Assembly: GCA_029783825.1 (NCBI GenBank)
Contig: JAREIK010000803.1
Span: forward strand, 78,017-142,016
Source of the DNA: Sapria himalayana
Taxonomy: Eukaryota > Streptophyta > Magnoliopsida > Malpighiales > Rafflesiaceae
Length of the DNA: 64,000 nt
Direction: 5' to 3'
The position numbers and the translations under genes were made by a program. The stretch's first letter is position 1. Every line of letters begins with the position of its first letter. This document shows, in pieces, positions 63,465 to 64,000 of this stretch. The notes below the pieces were generated by a model, which did not search any database, had not been told where the DNA came from, and saw only the letters and a program-made list of their open reading frames with translations.

Positions 63465-64000
63465 GTAGTAATTATTTTGTACTTCAAATCTAAAGGGTTC
63501 CTTTAAAATTGATCAAATTCAATTATATTGAATAATTGTTGAAAATTTAGTAAAACATCATATATATTAATTAATAGTTGAATATATTATTATTTTTATT
63601 TTAATTTGATTATTTATCCAAGTTTTCATGAGGTAAAAAATATTAATCTAAAAAATAGTATTAATTAAAAAATTGATGTAAAATTATTTGATTGAGTGAG
63701 AAATAATATTTAATTGTGTCGGTTGAATGAATTAACAAAAATATAAAATGATAATTACTTTCATGTGATGTATCTAAAATAAATATTTTATTATATTTAT
63801 GCACTCAACTGATATTTGTATTCCTACAATTACAAATTTTTATTTAGATTTAAAAATAATTATAACAATGAAGAATAAAATATGTTTTATGGTATTTTAG
63901 ATTATTATTAAGCTATATAATGATGCAAATGAAATTTGTGTTTTTTATTTTTTATGCTAATTTCATCTAGAATATTTGCAATTAATTATGAGAATTTTAT
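62701..64000. other. AT-rich sequence right of the CACTA terminus
   Basis: Possibly the interior of the CACTA element. No transposase or other coding domain is recognised. A (TAA)n tract lies at 63421-63461; otherwise low-complexity AT-rich DNA. Confidence 0.5.
63421..63461 (+). repeat. (TAA)n trinucleotide microsatellite
   Basis: About 13-14 uninterrupted TAA copies. Confidence 0.95.

Overview
This window is plant nuclear DNA, almost entirely non-genic. The plant assignment rests on homologies I recognise by eye: an HD-Zip class I homeobox pseudogene, a piece of a plant receptor-like kinase, plant L1 LINEs with a DUF4283-type ORF1 and a C-terminal RNase H domain, plant BED/hATC-type hAT transposases, a copia-like solo LTR and a CACTA-type terminus. 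I cannot name the species. I see no intact protein-coding gene, no tRNA or rRNA, and no CRISPR or prokaryotic feature.

Region 1, positions 1-45462, is a very AT-rich satellite array with units of about 600 bp. Each unit has (i) a block of about ten degenerate octamers resembling TTTAGGNG (reverse complement CNCCTAAA), (ii) a strongly conserved palindrome with core CAAAGGTTATAACCTTTG, and (iii) an AT-rich body containing motifs such as AAGCTTATAAAAAG. Some units are longer composites sharing a distinctive internal junction, so there is higher-order structure. The array reads in one direction (called A, plus) at 1-7913, is inverted (B, minus) from 7914 to about 42945, and returns to A until 45462. 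The many short reading frames in it are chance.

Five insertions interrupt the array: a complete but dead 3.7-kb hAT transposon (10119-13812) with terminal inverted repeats and 8-bp target duplication; a GC-rich 477-bp hAT-like MITE (19615-20091); a second hAT copy lacking its left end (28998-31851), which appears to derive from the first by duplication of the surrounding satellite; a 544-bp solo LTR (37199-37742) with 5-bp target duplication; and about 1.1 kb of unrecognised DNA with a local templated duplication at its left edge (41320-42406).

Region 2, 45463-57690, holds two degenerate LINEs in the same orientation. The tail of the first runs directly into a 3.6-kb purine-rich array with a 9-bp period (AAGAAGAAT), and the second begins at its far edge. 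Both have endonuclease and reverse transcriptase segments broken by stops and frameshifts. The second ends in a 5 x 50 bp tandem repeat.

Region 3, 57641-64000, is AT-rich intergenic DNA with short tandem repeats, an HD-Zip I pseudogene on the minus strand (59310-59956), a receptor-like kinase fragment on the plus strand (62034-62312), and one CACTA terminus at 62618 running off to the right.

Nothing here forms a working pathway. The most interesting material is structural: the palindrome- and octamer-bearing satellite, its orientation switches, the duplication history recorded by the hAT pair, and the LINE-associated microsatellite.
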